Notes: generated by a model not told the origin, from the sequence alone. Positions 15,806 to 25,084 are shown, numbered from the stretch's first letter. The stretch: 64,000 nt of DNA from Micromonospora haikouensis (GCF_900091595.1 NZ_FMCW01000013.1:124001-188000), one strand, 5' to 3'. Numbers and translations are program-made.

Positions 15806-18319
15806 ATGACGCTCACCGCCGCGCTGCCGACAAGCGCCGACCCCGACACCCTCTTCGACGCGTTCGCCAGCTGGGCGAAGGAGCGCGGCCTCGACCTCTA
15901 CCCCCACCAGGAGGAGGCGGTCATCGAGATCGTCTCCGGCGCGAACGTGATCATGAACACGCCGACCGGCTCGGGCAAGAGCCTGGTCGCGATCGCCGCC
16001 CACTTCGCCGCCCTGGCCGACGACCGGACGACCTTCTACACCGCCCCGATCAAGGCCCTGGTGTCGGAGAAGTTCTTCGCCCTCTGCGAGGTCTTCGGCG
16101 CCGACAACGTCGGCATGCTCACCGGCGACGCCAGCGTCAACGCCGACGCCCCGATCATCTGCTGCACCGCCGAGGTGCTGGCCAACCTCGCGCTGCGCGA
16201 AGGCGCGCGGGCCGACGTCGGCCAGGTGGTCATGGACGAGTTCCACTTCTACGCCGAGCCGGACCGGGGCTGGGCGTGGCAGGTGCCGATCATCGAGCTG
16301 CCGCAGGCCCAGTTCGTGCTGATGTCGGCCACCCTCGGCGACACCAGCCGCTTCGTCGACGACCTGACCCGGCGCACCGGCCGGCCGACCGCCGTCGTGC
16401 GCTCGGCCGAGCGGCCGGTCCCGCTCCTCTTCTCGTACGCGATGACGCCGCTGCACGAGACCCTCGAGGAGCTGCTGGAGACCAAGCAGGCCCCGGTATA
16501 CGTCGTGCACTTCACCCAGGCCGCCGCCCTGGAGCGCGCCCAGGCGCTGATGAGCGTCAACGTCTGCACCCGGGCCGAGAAGGACCTGATCGCCGAGGCG
16601 ATCGGCCGGTTCCGGTTCACCTCCGGCTTCGGCAAGACGCTGTCGCGGCTGGTGCGGCACGGCATCGGCGTGCACCACGCCGGCATGCTGCCGAAGTACC
16701 GCCGGCTCGTGGAGACCCTCGCCCAGGCCGGCCTGCTCAAGGTCATCTGCGGCACGGACACCCTCGGCGTCGGCATCAACGTGCCCATCCGCACGGTGCT
16801 GTTCACCGGCCTGAGCAAGTACGACGGGGTGCGTACCCGGCTGTTGAAGGCCCGCGAGTTCCACCAGATCGCCGGCCGGGCCGGGCGGGCCGGCTTCGAC
16901 ACCCTCGGCCGGGTCGTCGTGCAGGCCCCCGAGCACGTCATCGAGAACGAGAAGGCCCTCGCCAAGGCCGGCGACGACCCGAAGAAGCGACGCAAGGTCG
17001 TGCGCAAGAAGCCGCCGGAGGGCTCGATCGGCTGGGGTCGGCCGACCTTCGACCGCCTGGTCGAGGCCGAGCCGGAGCCGCTGACGTCCAGCTTCCAGGT
17101 CAGCCACTCGATGCTGCTCAACGTCATCGGCCGCCCCGGCGACGCGTTCGCCGCGATGCGGCACCTGCTCACCGACAACCATGAGGACCGCGCCGCCCAG
17201 CGCCGGCACATCCGCCGGGCCATCGCCATCTACCGGGCGCTGCGGGCCGGCGGCGTGGTCGAGGAGCTGCCCGAGCCGGACGAGACCGGCCGCCGGGTGC
17301 GGCTCACCGTCGACCTCCAGCTCGACTTCGCGCTCAACCAGCCGCTGTCGCCGCTGGCGCTGGCCGCGATCGAGCTGCTCGACGCCGAGAGCCCGTCGTA
17401 CGCCCTCGACGTGCTCAGCGTGATCGAATCGATCCTCGACGACCCGCGCCAGGTGCTGTCCGCGCAGCAGTTCAAGGCCCGCGGCGAGGCGGTCGCCGCG
17501 ATGAAGGCCGAGGGCATCGAGTACGAGGCCCGCCTCGAACTGCTCGACGACGTGACCCACCCGAAGCCCCTCGCGGAGCTGCTGGACGCCGCGTACGAGA
17601 TGTACCGGCGGGGGCACCCGTGGGTCGCCGACCACCAACTCTCCCCCAAGTCCGTCGTGCGGGACATGTACGAGCGGGCGATGACCTTCACCGAGTACGT
17701 GCAGTTCTACTCCCTCACCCGCTCCGAGGGCCTCGTGCTGCGCTACCTCGCCGACGCGTACAAGACGCTGCGGCAGACCGTGCCCGAGGACGCCAAGACC
17801 GAGGAGCTGATCGACCTCATCGAGTGGCTGCACGAGCTGGTCCGCCAGGTCGACTCCAGCCTCATCGACGAGTGGGAGCGGCTGAAGAACCCGTCGGACG
17901 TCGCCGAGGCCGCCGAGGCGCACGCCGCCCTCGACGACCGGCCGCCGGCGGTCACCCGCAACGCGCGGGCGTTCCGGGTGCTGGTGCGCAACGCGCTGTT
18001 CCGCCGGGTCGAGCTGGCCGCCCTGCGCCGCTGGGACCTGCTCGGCGAGCTGGACGCCGCCGACGGGTGGGACGCCGACGCGTGGGCCGACGCGCTGGAG
18101 CCGTACTTCGAGGCGTACGACTCGATCGGCACCGGGCCGGACGCCCGCGGCCCGGCGCTGCTGATGATCGAGCAGGGCCGGGAGCGGTGGACGGTCCGGC
18201 AGATCCTCGACGACCCCGACGGCGACCACGACTGGCGCATCAGCGCCGAGGTCGACCTGGCCGCCTCCGACGAGGTCGGCGCGGCCGTCGTCCGGATCAC
18301 GGACGTCGGCCAGCTCTGA
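15806..18319 (+). CDS. Ski2-like superfamily 2 RNA/DNA helicase with DUF3516 domain
   Basis: An 837-residue DEAD/DEAH-type helicase. Walker A is TGSGKS (54-59), motif II is DEFH (144-147), SAT appears in LMSATLGD near 181, and motif VI is QIAGRAGRAGFD near 370. The arrangement resembles Ski2/Mtr4-type helicases that feed RNA to exonucleases. From about residue 400 a long C-terminal part (PPEGSIGWGRPTFDRL onward) matches DUF3516, found on actinobacterial members. ATG 15806 is the first start consistent with the family; its ribosome site is weak. The PHP hydrolase gene begins 2 nt after its stop, so the two are cotranscribed. Substrate is unknown. Confidence 0.88.
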   Translation: MTLTAALPTSADPDTLFDAFASWAKERGLDLYPHQEEAVIEIVSGANVIMNTPTGSGKSLVAIAAHFAALADDRTTFYTAPIKALVSEKFFALCEVFGADNVGMLTGDASVNADAPIICCTAEVLANLALREGARADVGQVVMDEFHFYAEPDRGWAWQVPIIELPQAQFVLMSATLGDTSRFVDDLTRRTGRPTAVVRSAERPVPLLFSYAMTPLHETLEELLETKQAPVYVVHFTQAAALERAQALMSVNVCTRAEKDLIAEAIGRFRFTSGFGKTLSRLVRHGIGVHHAGMLPKYRRLVETLAQAGLLKVICGTDTLGVGINVPIRTVLFTGLSKYDGVRTRLLKAREFHQIAGRAGRAGFDTLGRVVVQAPEHVIENEKALAKAGDDPKKRRKVVRKKPPEGSIGWGRPTFDRLVEAEPEPLTSSFQVSHSMLLNVIGRPGDAFAAMRHLLTDNHEDRAAQRRHIRRAIAIYRALRAGGVVEELPEPDETGRRVRLTVDLQLDFALNQPLSPLALAAIELLDAESPSYALDVLSVIESILDDPRQVLSAQQFKARGEAVAAMKAEGIEYEARLELLDDVTHPKPLAELLDAAYEMYRRGHPWVADHQLSPKSVVRDMYERAMTFTEYVQFYSLTRSEGLVLRYLADAYKTLRQTVPEDAKTEELIDLIEWLHELVRQVDSSLIDEWERLKNPSDVAEAAEAHAALDDRPPAVTRNARAFRVLVRNALFRRVELAALRRWDLLGELDAADGWDADAWADALEPYFEAYDSIGTGPDARGPALLMIEQGRERWTVRQILDDPDGDHDWRISAEVDLAASDEVGAAVVRITDVGQL

Positions 18320-18321
18320 CC

Positions 18322-19299
18322 GTGGGCATCCGGCGGGACCGAGGGCACGGCTGGTACCGGGGCGACTGCCACGTGCACTCGGCGCGCTCGCACGGTGCGG
18401 AGCTGACGCCGGAGCAGGTGGTGGCCGGTGCCCGTGCGGTCGGCCTGGACTTCATCGCGGTCACCGAGCACAACACGTCGGACACGCACGCCGCCTGGGG
18501 TCCGCTCGCCGGCGACGACCTGCTGGTGATCCTGGGCCAGGAGGTCACCACCCGGACCGGGCACTGGCTGGCGCTCGGCATCGCCCCCGGGCAGGTCGTC
18601 GACTGGCGGTACGGCGTCCGCGACGGGATGATCGACCGGCAGCTGGAGCAGGTGCACCGGGCCGGCGGGCTCTGCGTGGCGGCGCACCCCCACGCGCCGT
18701 ACCCTTCCGGCGTCTTCGCGTACCCGTTCGACGGGTTCGACGCGGTGGAGGTGTGGAACGGGCGGTGGCGCTCGGACCTGCCCTGGAACGCCGACAACGA
18801 GGCGGCGCTGGCCGAGTGGGGCCGGGGCCTGGCCGCCGGCATCCACGGCGGGCGGTGGCGGCCGGCGCTGGGCTGCAGCGACACGCACCTGGCGGGTCAG
18901 CTCGGGGTGCCGCACACCGTCGTGCTGGCCGAGGAGTCGACCACCGCCGCGATCCTCGCCGGCATCCGGGCCGGCCGGAGCTGGATCGCCGGGTCGGCCG
19001 CCGTCGAGCTGTCGCTCACCGCCGCCACCGGCGATGCCGGCGCCGGGATCGGCCAGCGGCTGGAGACCGGCGACGGGCCCATCGTCGTACGGGTGGACGT
19101 ACGCGGCGTGCCGTCCGGCACCGTCACCTTCCACACCGACCGGGGCACCGTGCACCGCGTGCGCCTGCCCGACGGCGGCTCCGGTGCCCTGACCTGGCGC
19201 ACCGAGGCGGCGGATGCGATGTTCGTCCGGGTCGAGGTGCGCCATCCCGACGGGCAGATGGCCGCGCTCACCAACCCCGTCGTCCTGGGCGGCCCCTGA
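18322..19299 (+). CDS. CehA/McbA-type PHP-domain metallohydrolase
   Basis: A 325-residue hydrolase of the PHP fold. Metal ligands are visible in DCHVHSARSHG (residues 15-25), VTEHNTSD near 50, GQEVTT near 73, AHPHAPYP near 118 and CSDTHLAG near 186, the usual HxH...H...E...H...D order for a tri-nuclear site. The CehA/McbA group contains carbaryl- and phospho-ester-cleaving enzymes. From about residue 225 it carries a beta-rich domain. The GTG start lies 2 nt after the helicase stop, implying translational coupling, so its natural role may be tied to nucleic-acid processing; that link is inference. Confidence 0.85.
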   Translation: MGIRRDRGHGWYRGDCHVHSARSHGAELTPEQVVAGARAVGLDFIAVTEHNTSDTHAAWGPLAGDDLLVILGQEVTTRTGHWLALGIAPGQVVDWRYGVRDGMIDRQLEQVHRAGGLCVAAHPHAPYPSGVFAYPFDGFDAVEVWNGRWRSDLPWNADNEAALAEWGRGLAAGIHGGRWRPALGCSDTHLAGQLGVPHTVVLAEESTTAAILAGIRAGRSWIAGSAAVELSLTAATGDAGAGIGQRLETGDGPIVVRVDVRGVPSGTVTFHTDRGTVHRVRLPDGGSGALTWRTEAADAMFVRVEVRHPDGQMAALTNPVVLGGP

Positions 19300-19393
19300 C
19301 CACGAGCCGGGTTGCTCGGCAGCGCGACGACGGTTCCCGCCGGGCCGCGTACGCGACAGAGCCGGTAGCCGTCCTCGCGCCCCTCGGCGCCAC

Positions 19394-20056
19394 CTACGCC
19401 CCGCGCCGGTACCGGCCGGGGGCGGTGCCGTGCTGGCGCTTGAACGCGGTGGCGAAGGCGAACTCGGACGCGTAGCCGACCCGGGCGGCGATGGCGCGCA
19501 GCGGCGCGTCGGACTCGCGGAGCAGTCGGGCGGCGGTGGTCATCCGCCACCAGGTCAGGTAGGTCAGCGGCGGCTGCCCGAGCCGGGTGGCGAAGCGGCG
19601 GGCGAAGGGTGCCCGGGACAGTCCGGCCTCGGCGGCGAGTGTCGCGACGGTCCACGGCCGCGCCGCGTCACGGTGGATGGCCTGCAGCGCGGCGAGGGTG
19701 ACCGGGTCGTTGAGCGCCGCCGCCCAACCGGCGGTGGTGACCGATGAGCGCTGCTCGTCGAGCCAGGCGCGCAGGATGTGGAGCAGCAGTGTGTCCAGCA
19801 GCGCCGGAACGACGGCGTCCGTGCCTAGGCGGGGTCGTTCCAACTCGGCGGCGAGCAGGTCAACGGTGGCGCGCAGTGCGGGGTGCCTGCCGAGGTGCGC
19901 GGGGAGGTGGACGAGTTCGGGCAGGTCCTCAAGGAGCGGATGGGTCCGGGCCTGGTCGAGTTCGTACGCGCCGCAGAGCGTCACGGTGGCCGGACTGTCG
20001 GTGCCGGTGGGGCCGCCGGCGGTGCTGGTGGCGTAGCTCTGGAGCGGCTGTGCCAA
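19394..20056 (-). pseudogene. AraC family regulator, N-terminus deleted
   Basis: The C-terminal two-thirds of an AraC/cupin_6 regulator survives. The two helix-turn-helix units are intact (PWTVATLAAEAGLSRAPFAR and APLRAIAARVGYASEFAFAT), as is the linker TYLTWWRMTTAARLLRES. At the other end the reading starts in the middle of the cupin domain (PLQSYATSTAGGPTG, then LCGAYELDQARTHPLLEDLP). Roughly the first 90-100 residues of the usual ~300 are missing, and the only available start is a TTG inside the neighbouring remnant at 20054-20056. A small DNA-binding product is conceivable, but loss of the promoter and sensing domain argues for a pseudogene. Confidence 0.8.
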
Positions 20057-20510
20057 GCACGCCGGGGCCCATGTCGTCGCGACGGCCAGCCCGCGCAGCG
20101 CCGAGGCGGTCAGCCGGTTCGGCGCCGACCAGATCGTCGACTACACGGCTATCCGCCTGGCCGACGCCGTGGACGGCCCGGTCGACGCGATCCTCAACCT
20201 CGTCGTGGTGGACGCGAGGCAGGCGGCGGCTCTGGCGCGGTTGGTTCGGCCGGGTGGCGTTGTCGTGTCCGCCACGGCCCCGGTCGAGGTGCCCACGGGT
20301 TCCCCGGTGCGCGCAGTGCGCTTCGTGGCGCGCAACGACGTCGGCGACCTCGCCGCACTGGTCAGGCTCGTCGATGCCGGCACCGTCCGGGTCGACGTCG
20401 CCGCGTCGCGTCCGCTCGACGAACTGGCCTCGGTGCATCGCGACGCCGAGTCCGGCCGCATCCGCGGCAAGATCATCCTTGTGCCGAGTCCCGGCCCGTC
20501 CGTCGTCTGA
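20052..20510 (+). pseudogene. Zinc-type quinone oxidoreductase (MDR family), N-terminal half deleted
   Basis: The frame ending at 20510 encodes the C-terminal half of an NADP-dependent quinone oxidoreductase: AKHAGAHVVATASPRS, then FGADQIVDYTA, LARLVRPGGVVVSATAP near the middle and GKIILVP at the end. The Rossmann glycine motif and the whole N-terminal catalytic domain (about 155 residues) are absent; the homology begins abruptly at 20052. Immediately to the left is an AraC remnant on the opposite strand, also cut inside its coding region. The simplest reading is one deletion that removed the 5' halves of a divergent regulator-target pair. Confidence 0.82.
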
Positions 20511-20617
20511 TCGGACCGGTCAACCAACGGCGACCAACCCTGTTTTCCCCTGGGCGATGTCAGACCCGTCGATTAGAATGTATGTACTAAACCAAGTCCT
20601 GACCTGGGAGGACTTCC

Positions 20618-21265
20618 GTGACCGCGCCCACCTCCAGCACCCTCCCGCCCTACGCCACCCTCCTCGGCTTCACCCGGTACGTCGACCGCACCGGGCCCAC
20701 CAAGGCAAGCTTCGTCGGGGGCCTGCGCAAGCAGCGGGCCAGCAAGCACGGCTTCAACCCGCACGGTCAGTTCGTCAAGGCGCTCAAGGCCGACGTCGCG
20801 TTCCACACCGGCGGCACCCACCTGGCGCAGGTGGCCGACGCGGTCAAGCCGCGCTGGCAGCCGCTCTACCGGGCGCTCGTGCCGGGCGCGACGGCCTGGC
20901 TGCACTCCCTCGGCGAGCCGACGGGCGTCGACCTGGCGCAGACGCGTGACGCCCTGGCCATGCTCGGCGACCTGCCGGTGAAGATCAATCCGCACTTCGG
21001 CATCCGGCACGCCGCCGACGGCCGCGCCGAGGCCGTCCGCCTGCACTTCGACGAGACCCCGCCCAGCGAGGAGGCGGCCCTGGCCACCCTGCACCTGATG
21101 GCCCGGCACATGGACGCGGTCCTGCCACACGCCGCGCCCGTCCTGGTCGACGTGCGGCGGGGCGTGGCGCACCGGATGCCCGACGGCGTCAAGCCCCAGC
21201 AGGTCGAGCAGTGGCTGGCCGGCGAGGCGGCGGCGTTCCGCGCGATCTGGTCCACCGCCGCCTGA
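20618..21265 (+). CDS. Conserved actinobacterial protein of unknown function
   Basis: A 215-residue soluble protein started at GTG 20618 with GGGAGG 9 nt upstream. No catalytic motif or membrane segment is recognised. It has a basic stretch near residue 32-50 (GGLRKQRASKHGFNPHGQFV), a conserved-looking KINPHFGIRH near 120, and an acidic helical C-terminus. A good -10 (TAGAAT, 20574-20579) lies in a locally AT-rich segment about 40 nt upstream, so it has its own promoter. A perfect 17-bp terminator follows it. Confidence 0.7.
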   Translation: MTAPTSSTLPPYATLLGFTRYVDRTGPTKASFVGGLRKQRASKHGFNPHGQFVKALKADVAFHTGGTHLAQVADAVKPRWQPLYRALVPGATAWLHSLGEPTGVDLAQTRDALAMLGDLPVKINPHFGIRHAADGRAEAVRLHFDETPPSEEAALATLHLMARHMDAVLPHAAPVLVDVRRGVAHRMPDGVKPQQVEQWLAGEAAAFRAIWSTAA

Positions 21266-21289
21266 CCCACCCGCCGCCCGGCCGAAGTC

Positions 21290-21333
21290 CGATCGCGCCA
21301 CCTCCCACAGCGTCGAGGGAGGTGGCGCGATCG
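21290..21333. terminator. Perfect 17-bp bidirectional terminator hairpin
   Basis: CGATCGCGCCACCTCCC (21290-21306) and its exact complement (21317-21333) flank a 10-nt loop between the converging unknown gene and the siderophore-binding-protein pseudogene. It has no U-tract, as is usual in high-GC actinobacteria. Confidence 0.75.
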
Positions 21334-21401
21334 CGCATGGAGACCAACGGCGAGCGGCACGGATGCGGCGGGCCGGCGCCGAAATCGAGGCCGGGCGGGG
21401 G

Positions 21402-22350
21402 TCAGGCCGCCGGGACGTACTTCTCCAGGTCGTCGATGATCTTGTTGGCGGCGCCGACGCCGATCCCGGTCATCCAGGTCTCGTCGGAGACCACGTGCGC
21501 CCGGCCCGCCTTGACCGCCGACAGCCCCTTCCACAGGGTGCCGCCGGTGACGGTGGCCTGCTCGGCGGCGGCCTTCTCGCCGTACGCGGTCACGAAGATG
21601 ACGTCGGCGTCGACCTCGTTGACCCGCTCGGCGCTGACCAGGTCGAACCGCTTGTCCTCCTTGCCGGCGAGCTGCTGCCGCTCGGGGCGGGCCGAGGCCG
21701 GTGTCGCCGACGACGATGCCGGAGAACGAGTCCGGCCCGTACACCCGGATCGCGCCGGGGATGAAGCGCACGATGGAGACGGTGCGGTCGGCGGCGTCGC
21801 CGAGCTTCGCGCCGAAGTCCTTCGCCCGCTTCTCGAACGCGGCCAGCAGGTCCTTGGCCTGCTGCTCCTTGCCCAGGGCCTGGCCGTCGAGGAGAAAGTT
21901 CTCCTTCCAGGTGATGCCCACCTTCTCGGTGAACACGGTCGGGGCGATGGCGGCCAGCTCGTCGTAGAACTTCTCCTGGCGGAACTTGCTGCCCAGGATC
22001 AGGTCGGGCTTGAGGGCGTTGATCGCCTCCAGGTCGGGTTCGGTGAGCACCCCGACCTCCTTGATGCCGGTCAGCTTCTCCTCGCCGAAGTAGGTGGGCC
22101 AGCTCCTCGCCTCGCCGGCGGTCGCCGCGCCGACGGGTGTGACCCCGAGTGAGAGCGCTGTGTCGATCTTGTCGGTGTCGAGGACGACGACCCGCTTGGG
22201 CTCGGCGGGCACCTTGGTGGTGCCCATGGCGTGGGTGATCTCCCGGGTCTGTCCGGTGGCGGTGCCGGCGACGGGGTCGCTCTCACCGCAGGCGGTGAGC
22301 CCGACGCCGAGGGCGACGGCCGCGGTGAGCACGGCGGCGAGACGACGCAT
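21402..22350 (-). pseudogene. Iron-siderophore ABC transporter substrate-binding lipoprotein, frameshifted
   Basis: The gene starts well: a lipoprotein signal with GLTAC (Cys 21), then KVPAEPKRVVVLDTDKID and the helical backbone of a FecB/TroA-type siderophore-binding protein. After GDTGLG the frame is lost. The rest is intact one frame over (VSAERVNEVDADV, then VTAYGEKAAAEQATV to LEKYVPAA at 21402). A single extra G in the GGGCGGGCC run near 21689-21691 explains the switch: removing it restores GDTGLGRPERQQLAGKEDK. It may be a true mutation or a sequencing error; two other lesions in the same operon favour decay. The last gene of the operon, 51 nt after fecE. Confidence 0.85.
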
Positions 22351-22364
22351 GGTGGGGTTCCTTT

Positions 22365-22413
22365 CGAGGGGTTCAGCCGGCCGAAGGCCGATCCGAGGGG
22401 TTCAGCCGGCCGA
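22365..22413. repeat. 20-nt exact repeat (29-nt period) at the end of fecE
   Basis: A 20-nt sequence containing GGTTCAGCCGGCC occurs at 22365-22384 and again at 22394-22413. The second copy (first in the direction of transcription) supplies the fecE stop TGA, and the same TGA is repeated in the other copy. It is a recent-looking tandem duplication between fecE and the binding-protein gene. Confidence 0.8.
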
Positions 22414-23205
22414 CGGGCCGGCGGCAGAGGCGGTGGTGAGGGCGGGCACGACCAGGGGCGCGCCGCTCACCGGGCAGGGCACCACCACGCAGTCGAGCCC
22501 GAAGACGTCGCGGACCAGCGCGGCGGTGAGGATCTCCCGGGGCGGGCCCGCGGCGACCACCGCCCCGGCGCGCATGGCGACGAGGTGGTCGGCGTAGCGG
22601 GCGGCCTGGTTGAGGTCGTGCAGCACGGCGACGACGGTGCGGCCCCGTTCGGCGCGCAGCCGGTGCAGCAGGTCCAGCACCTCCACCTGGTGGGCCAGGT
22701 CGAGGAAGGTGGTCGGCTCGTCCAGCAGCAGCGCCTCGGTGTCCTGGGCGAGGGTCATCGCGATCCAGACCCGCTGCCGCTGGCCGCCGGAGAGGGTGTC
22801 CACCGGGCGGTCGGCGAGACCGGCCACGTCGGCGAGGGCCATCGCCTCGTCGACGGCGGCGCTGTCGGCCGCCGACCACTGCCGCCACCACCGCTGGTAC
22901 GGCTGCCGCCCCCGGCCGACCAGGTCGGCGACCGTCACGCCCTCGGGCACCAGCGGGCTCTGCGGCAGCACCCCGAGCCGCCGGGCGACCTCCCGCGTCG
23001 GCAGGTCCCGGATGGCGGTGCCGTCGAGCAGCACGGTGCCCGAGCGCGGGGTCAGCAGCCGCGCCATGGTGCGCAGCAGGGTGGACTTGCCGCAGGCGTT
23101 CGGCCCGACGATGACGGTGAACGCCCCGGCGGGCAGCGTCACGTCGAGGCCGTCCAGGACTGTCCGCTCGTCGTAGCCGACGACCAGGTCGCGGGTGGAG
23201 AGCAT
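22402..23205 (-). CDS. fecE: Iron-siderophore ABC transporter ATP-binding protein
   Basis: A 267-residue ATPase of the FecE/FepC type. Walker A is GPNACGKST near residue 34-42, the Q-loop precedes PLVPEGVTVADLVGRGR, the ABC signature is LSGGQRQR near 140, Walker B is LLLDEPTTFLDL near 160, and the switch His is in VLHDLN near 195. ATG 23205 has GAGGAG 5 nt upstream. It is the only gene of the four-gene uptake operon without an evident lesion. Without working permeases it would have no partner unless it energises another iron transporter elsewhere in the genome. Confidence 0.92.
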   Translation of the reverse strand: MLSTRDLVVGYDERTVLDGLDVTLPAGAFTVIVGPNACGKSTLLRTMARLLTPRSGTVLLDGTAIRDLPTREVARRLGVLPQSPLVPEGVTVADLVGRGRQPYQRWWRQWSAADSAAVDEAMALADVAGLADRPVDTLSGGQRQRVWIAMTLAQDTEALLLDEPTTFLDLAHQVEVLDLLHRLRAERGRTVVAVLHDLNQAARYADHLVAMRAGAVVAAGPPREILTAALVRDVFGLDCVVVPCPVSGAPLVVPALTTASAAGPSAG

Positions 23206-23279
23206 CGCGGCTCCTCGGGAGGGGTCGGCGGGGTCCGGCGCGCCGGAAAGGGTGTGCGGGGCGGCGGGCGCGGGGGTCG

Positions 23280-24341
23280 TCACGACGCCCTCCGCCGGCC
23301 GCGCAGCAGCAGGAACATCAGGTACGGTCCGCCGATCGCGGCGGTCAGCACGCCCGCCGGCAGCTGGGTGGGCGCGAACAGCCGGCGGCCGGCGAGGTCG
23401 GCGAGGACCAGCAGCAACGCCCCGAGCAGGGCGGAGCACAGCAGCGGGGGCCGCTCGGCGCGGACCAGCCGGCGGGCCAGTTGCGGGGCGACGAGTGCGA
23501 CGAAGTCGACGGCGCCGACCTGCGCGGTGACCATCGCGGCGGCGAGCACGCCGGTGCCGGCCAGGGTGACCCGGCGGGCCACGGGGCGCACCCCGATGCC
23601 CCGGGCCGTGTCGTCGTCCAGGGCGGTGCTGCCCAGCGCTCAGCCGGCCCAGAGCAGCACCGGCAGCAGCGCCAGCAGGGTCGCGGCGATCCAGGCCGCC
23701 TCGGTCCAGCCCTTGCCGGCGAGGGTGCCGAGCAGCCAGATCTGGGCGCGCAGCCCGTCGATCGGGTCGGCGGTCAGCAGGACCACCTCGATGAGCGCCC
23801 GCAGGCCGAAGGCGACCGCCACCCCGGCGAGCACGAAGCGCTGGGCGGCCAGCCCGTGCCGGGCGCCGAGGGCGAACACCACGACGGCGGCGGCCAGGCC
23901 GCCGAGCAGCGCCGCCGGGGCGACCAGCACGGCGGCGGCCCCGCTGGTGAGGGCCACCGTCGCGGCGAGCCCGGCCCCCTGGGTGATGCCGATGACGTCG
24001 GGGCTGGCCAGCGGGTTGCGGGCCACGCTCTGGATCAGCGTGCCGGCGACGCCGAACGCCGCCCCGGCCACCGCCGCGAGCACCAGCCGGGGCAGCCGCA
24101 GGTCGAGCACCACCAGGTCGTACGGGGTGCCCGCGCCGGCGAGCGCGCGCAGCACGTCGGGCGTGGCGACGTACGGGGTGCCGAGGGAGAGGCTGAGCAG
24201 CCCGGCGGCGACGAGCAGCCCGACCAGCGCGGCGGCGACCAGCACGGGGCGGCGGCGCACCGGCACCCGCAGCGGGCCGAGCCGCAGCAGCGATCGGCCG
24301 GCGGGGGCGACCCGTCCACCGGTGGGGGCGAGCAGGTTCAC
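23280..24341 (-). pseudogene. Siderophore ABC permease (FecD-like) with in-frame stop
   Basis: The GTG at 24341 overlaps the upstream permease stop (GTGA). Reading gives a normal FecCD permease (RLPRLVLAAVAGAAFGVAGT, then SVARNPLASPDVIGITQGAG and further helices) up to LLALLPVLLWAG, where TGA occurs at 23640-23642. The same frame continues without a shift (ALGSTALDDDTARGIGVRP to the final LRGRRRAS at 23280), with the usual remaining helices. One base change, most simply CGA to TGA for Arg, would account for the stop. The first part lacks the last three or four membrane helices and should not fold into a working permease. Confidence 0.85.
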
Positions 24342-25070
24342 GCGGTCACCACCCGGGCACGGCGCACCAGGAAGGCCAGCAGGGGCGCGCCGACCAGCGC
24401 GGTCACCACCCCGGCGGGCACCTCGCCGGGCGGGGCGACGAGCCGGCCCGCCACGTCGGCGCCGAGCAGCAGGGTCGGCCCGAGCAGCGCGGCGACGGCG
24501 AGGGTCCACCGGTGGTCCGCGCCGACCAGGGCGCGGGCCAGGTGCGGCACGGCCAGTCCGACGAACGCGATCGGCCCGGCCGCCGCCACGGCCGCGCCGG
24601 TGAGCAGCACCCCGGCCGCGCCGCCGCCGAGACGGACCAGCCCGACGCGGTGGCCCAGGCCCCGGGCCACGTCGTCGCCGAGGGCGAGCGCGTCGAGTCC
24701 CCGGGCGACCAGGGCTGCCAGCAGCAGCCCGGCGAGGACGAACGGCAGCACCTGCCCGGCGACCCCGACGCCCCGGCCGGTCAGCCCGCCGACGACCCAG
24801 AACCGGTACTCCTCGAAGGTGCGGGCGTCGATGCTGAGCAGCGCGTACACGAGGGCCCCGAGACTGGCGTCGAGCGCCGCGCCGGTCAGCGCGAGGGTGA
24901 CCGGCGACGCGCCGTCGCGGGCCCGGTTGGCGACGGCGAAGAGCGCCAGGCCGGCCAGGAGCGCCCCGGCGATGCCGAACCAGACGTACCCGGCGAGGGT
25001 GCCGACGCCGAAGACGGCGATGGCGAGGACCACGCCGAACGCGGATCGGCCGCGCGGCGACGGTGGTCAC
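24338..25070 (-). pseudogene. Siderophore ABC permease (FecC-like) with internal deletion
   Basis: GTG 25070 follows GAGGGAG and begins VTTVAARPIRV. Within about ten codons the frame breaks, and homology resumes one frame over at AFGVVLAIAVFGVGTLAGYV, which in FecCD permeases lies near residue 110. About 100 codons, covering the first helices and the conserved RLPR and RNPLADP segments, are gone. The remainder runs correctly to 24338 (FVGLAVPHLARALVGADHRW and the terminal helices). The junction lies near 25035-25048. A start at GTG 25033 would give only a 231-residue fragment of a ~340-residue family. Confidence 0.82.
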
Positions 25071-25084
25071 GAATCTCCCTCGAC

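Noticed and set aside
15755..18229. 824-codon open frame on the minus strand
   Set aside because: Antisense to the helicase gene, which has complete motifs; no ribosome site and His/Leu/Gly-rich composition.
18322..19299. PHP protein as DNA polymerase PHP domain or histidinol phosphatase
   Set aside because: No polymerase domain follows and the C-terminal beta domain fits the CehA/McbA group better.
20573..20590. Second iron box upstream of the 215-residue unknown gene (TTAG...CTAA)
   Set aside because: Only the outer four bases of each arm match; the inner part does not resemble the consensus, and a -10 hexamer explains the AT content.
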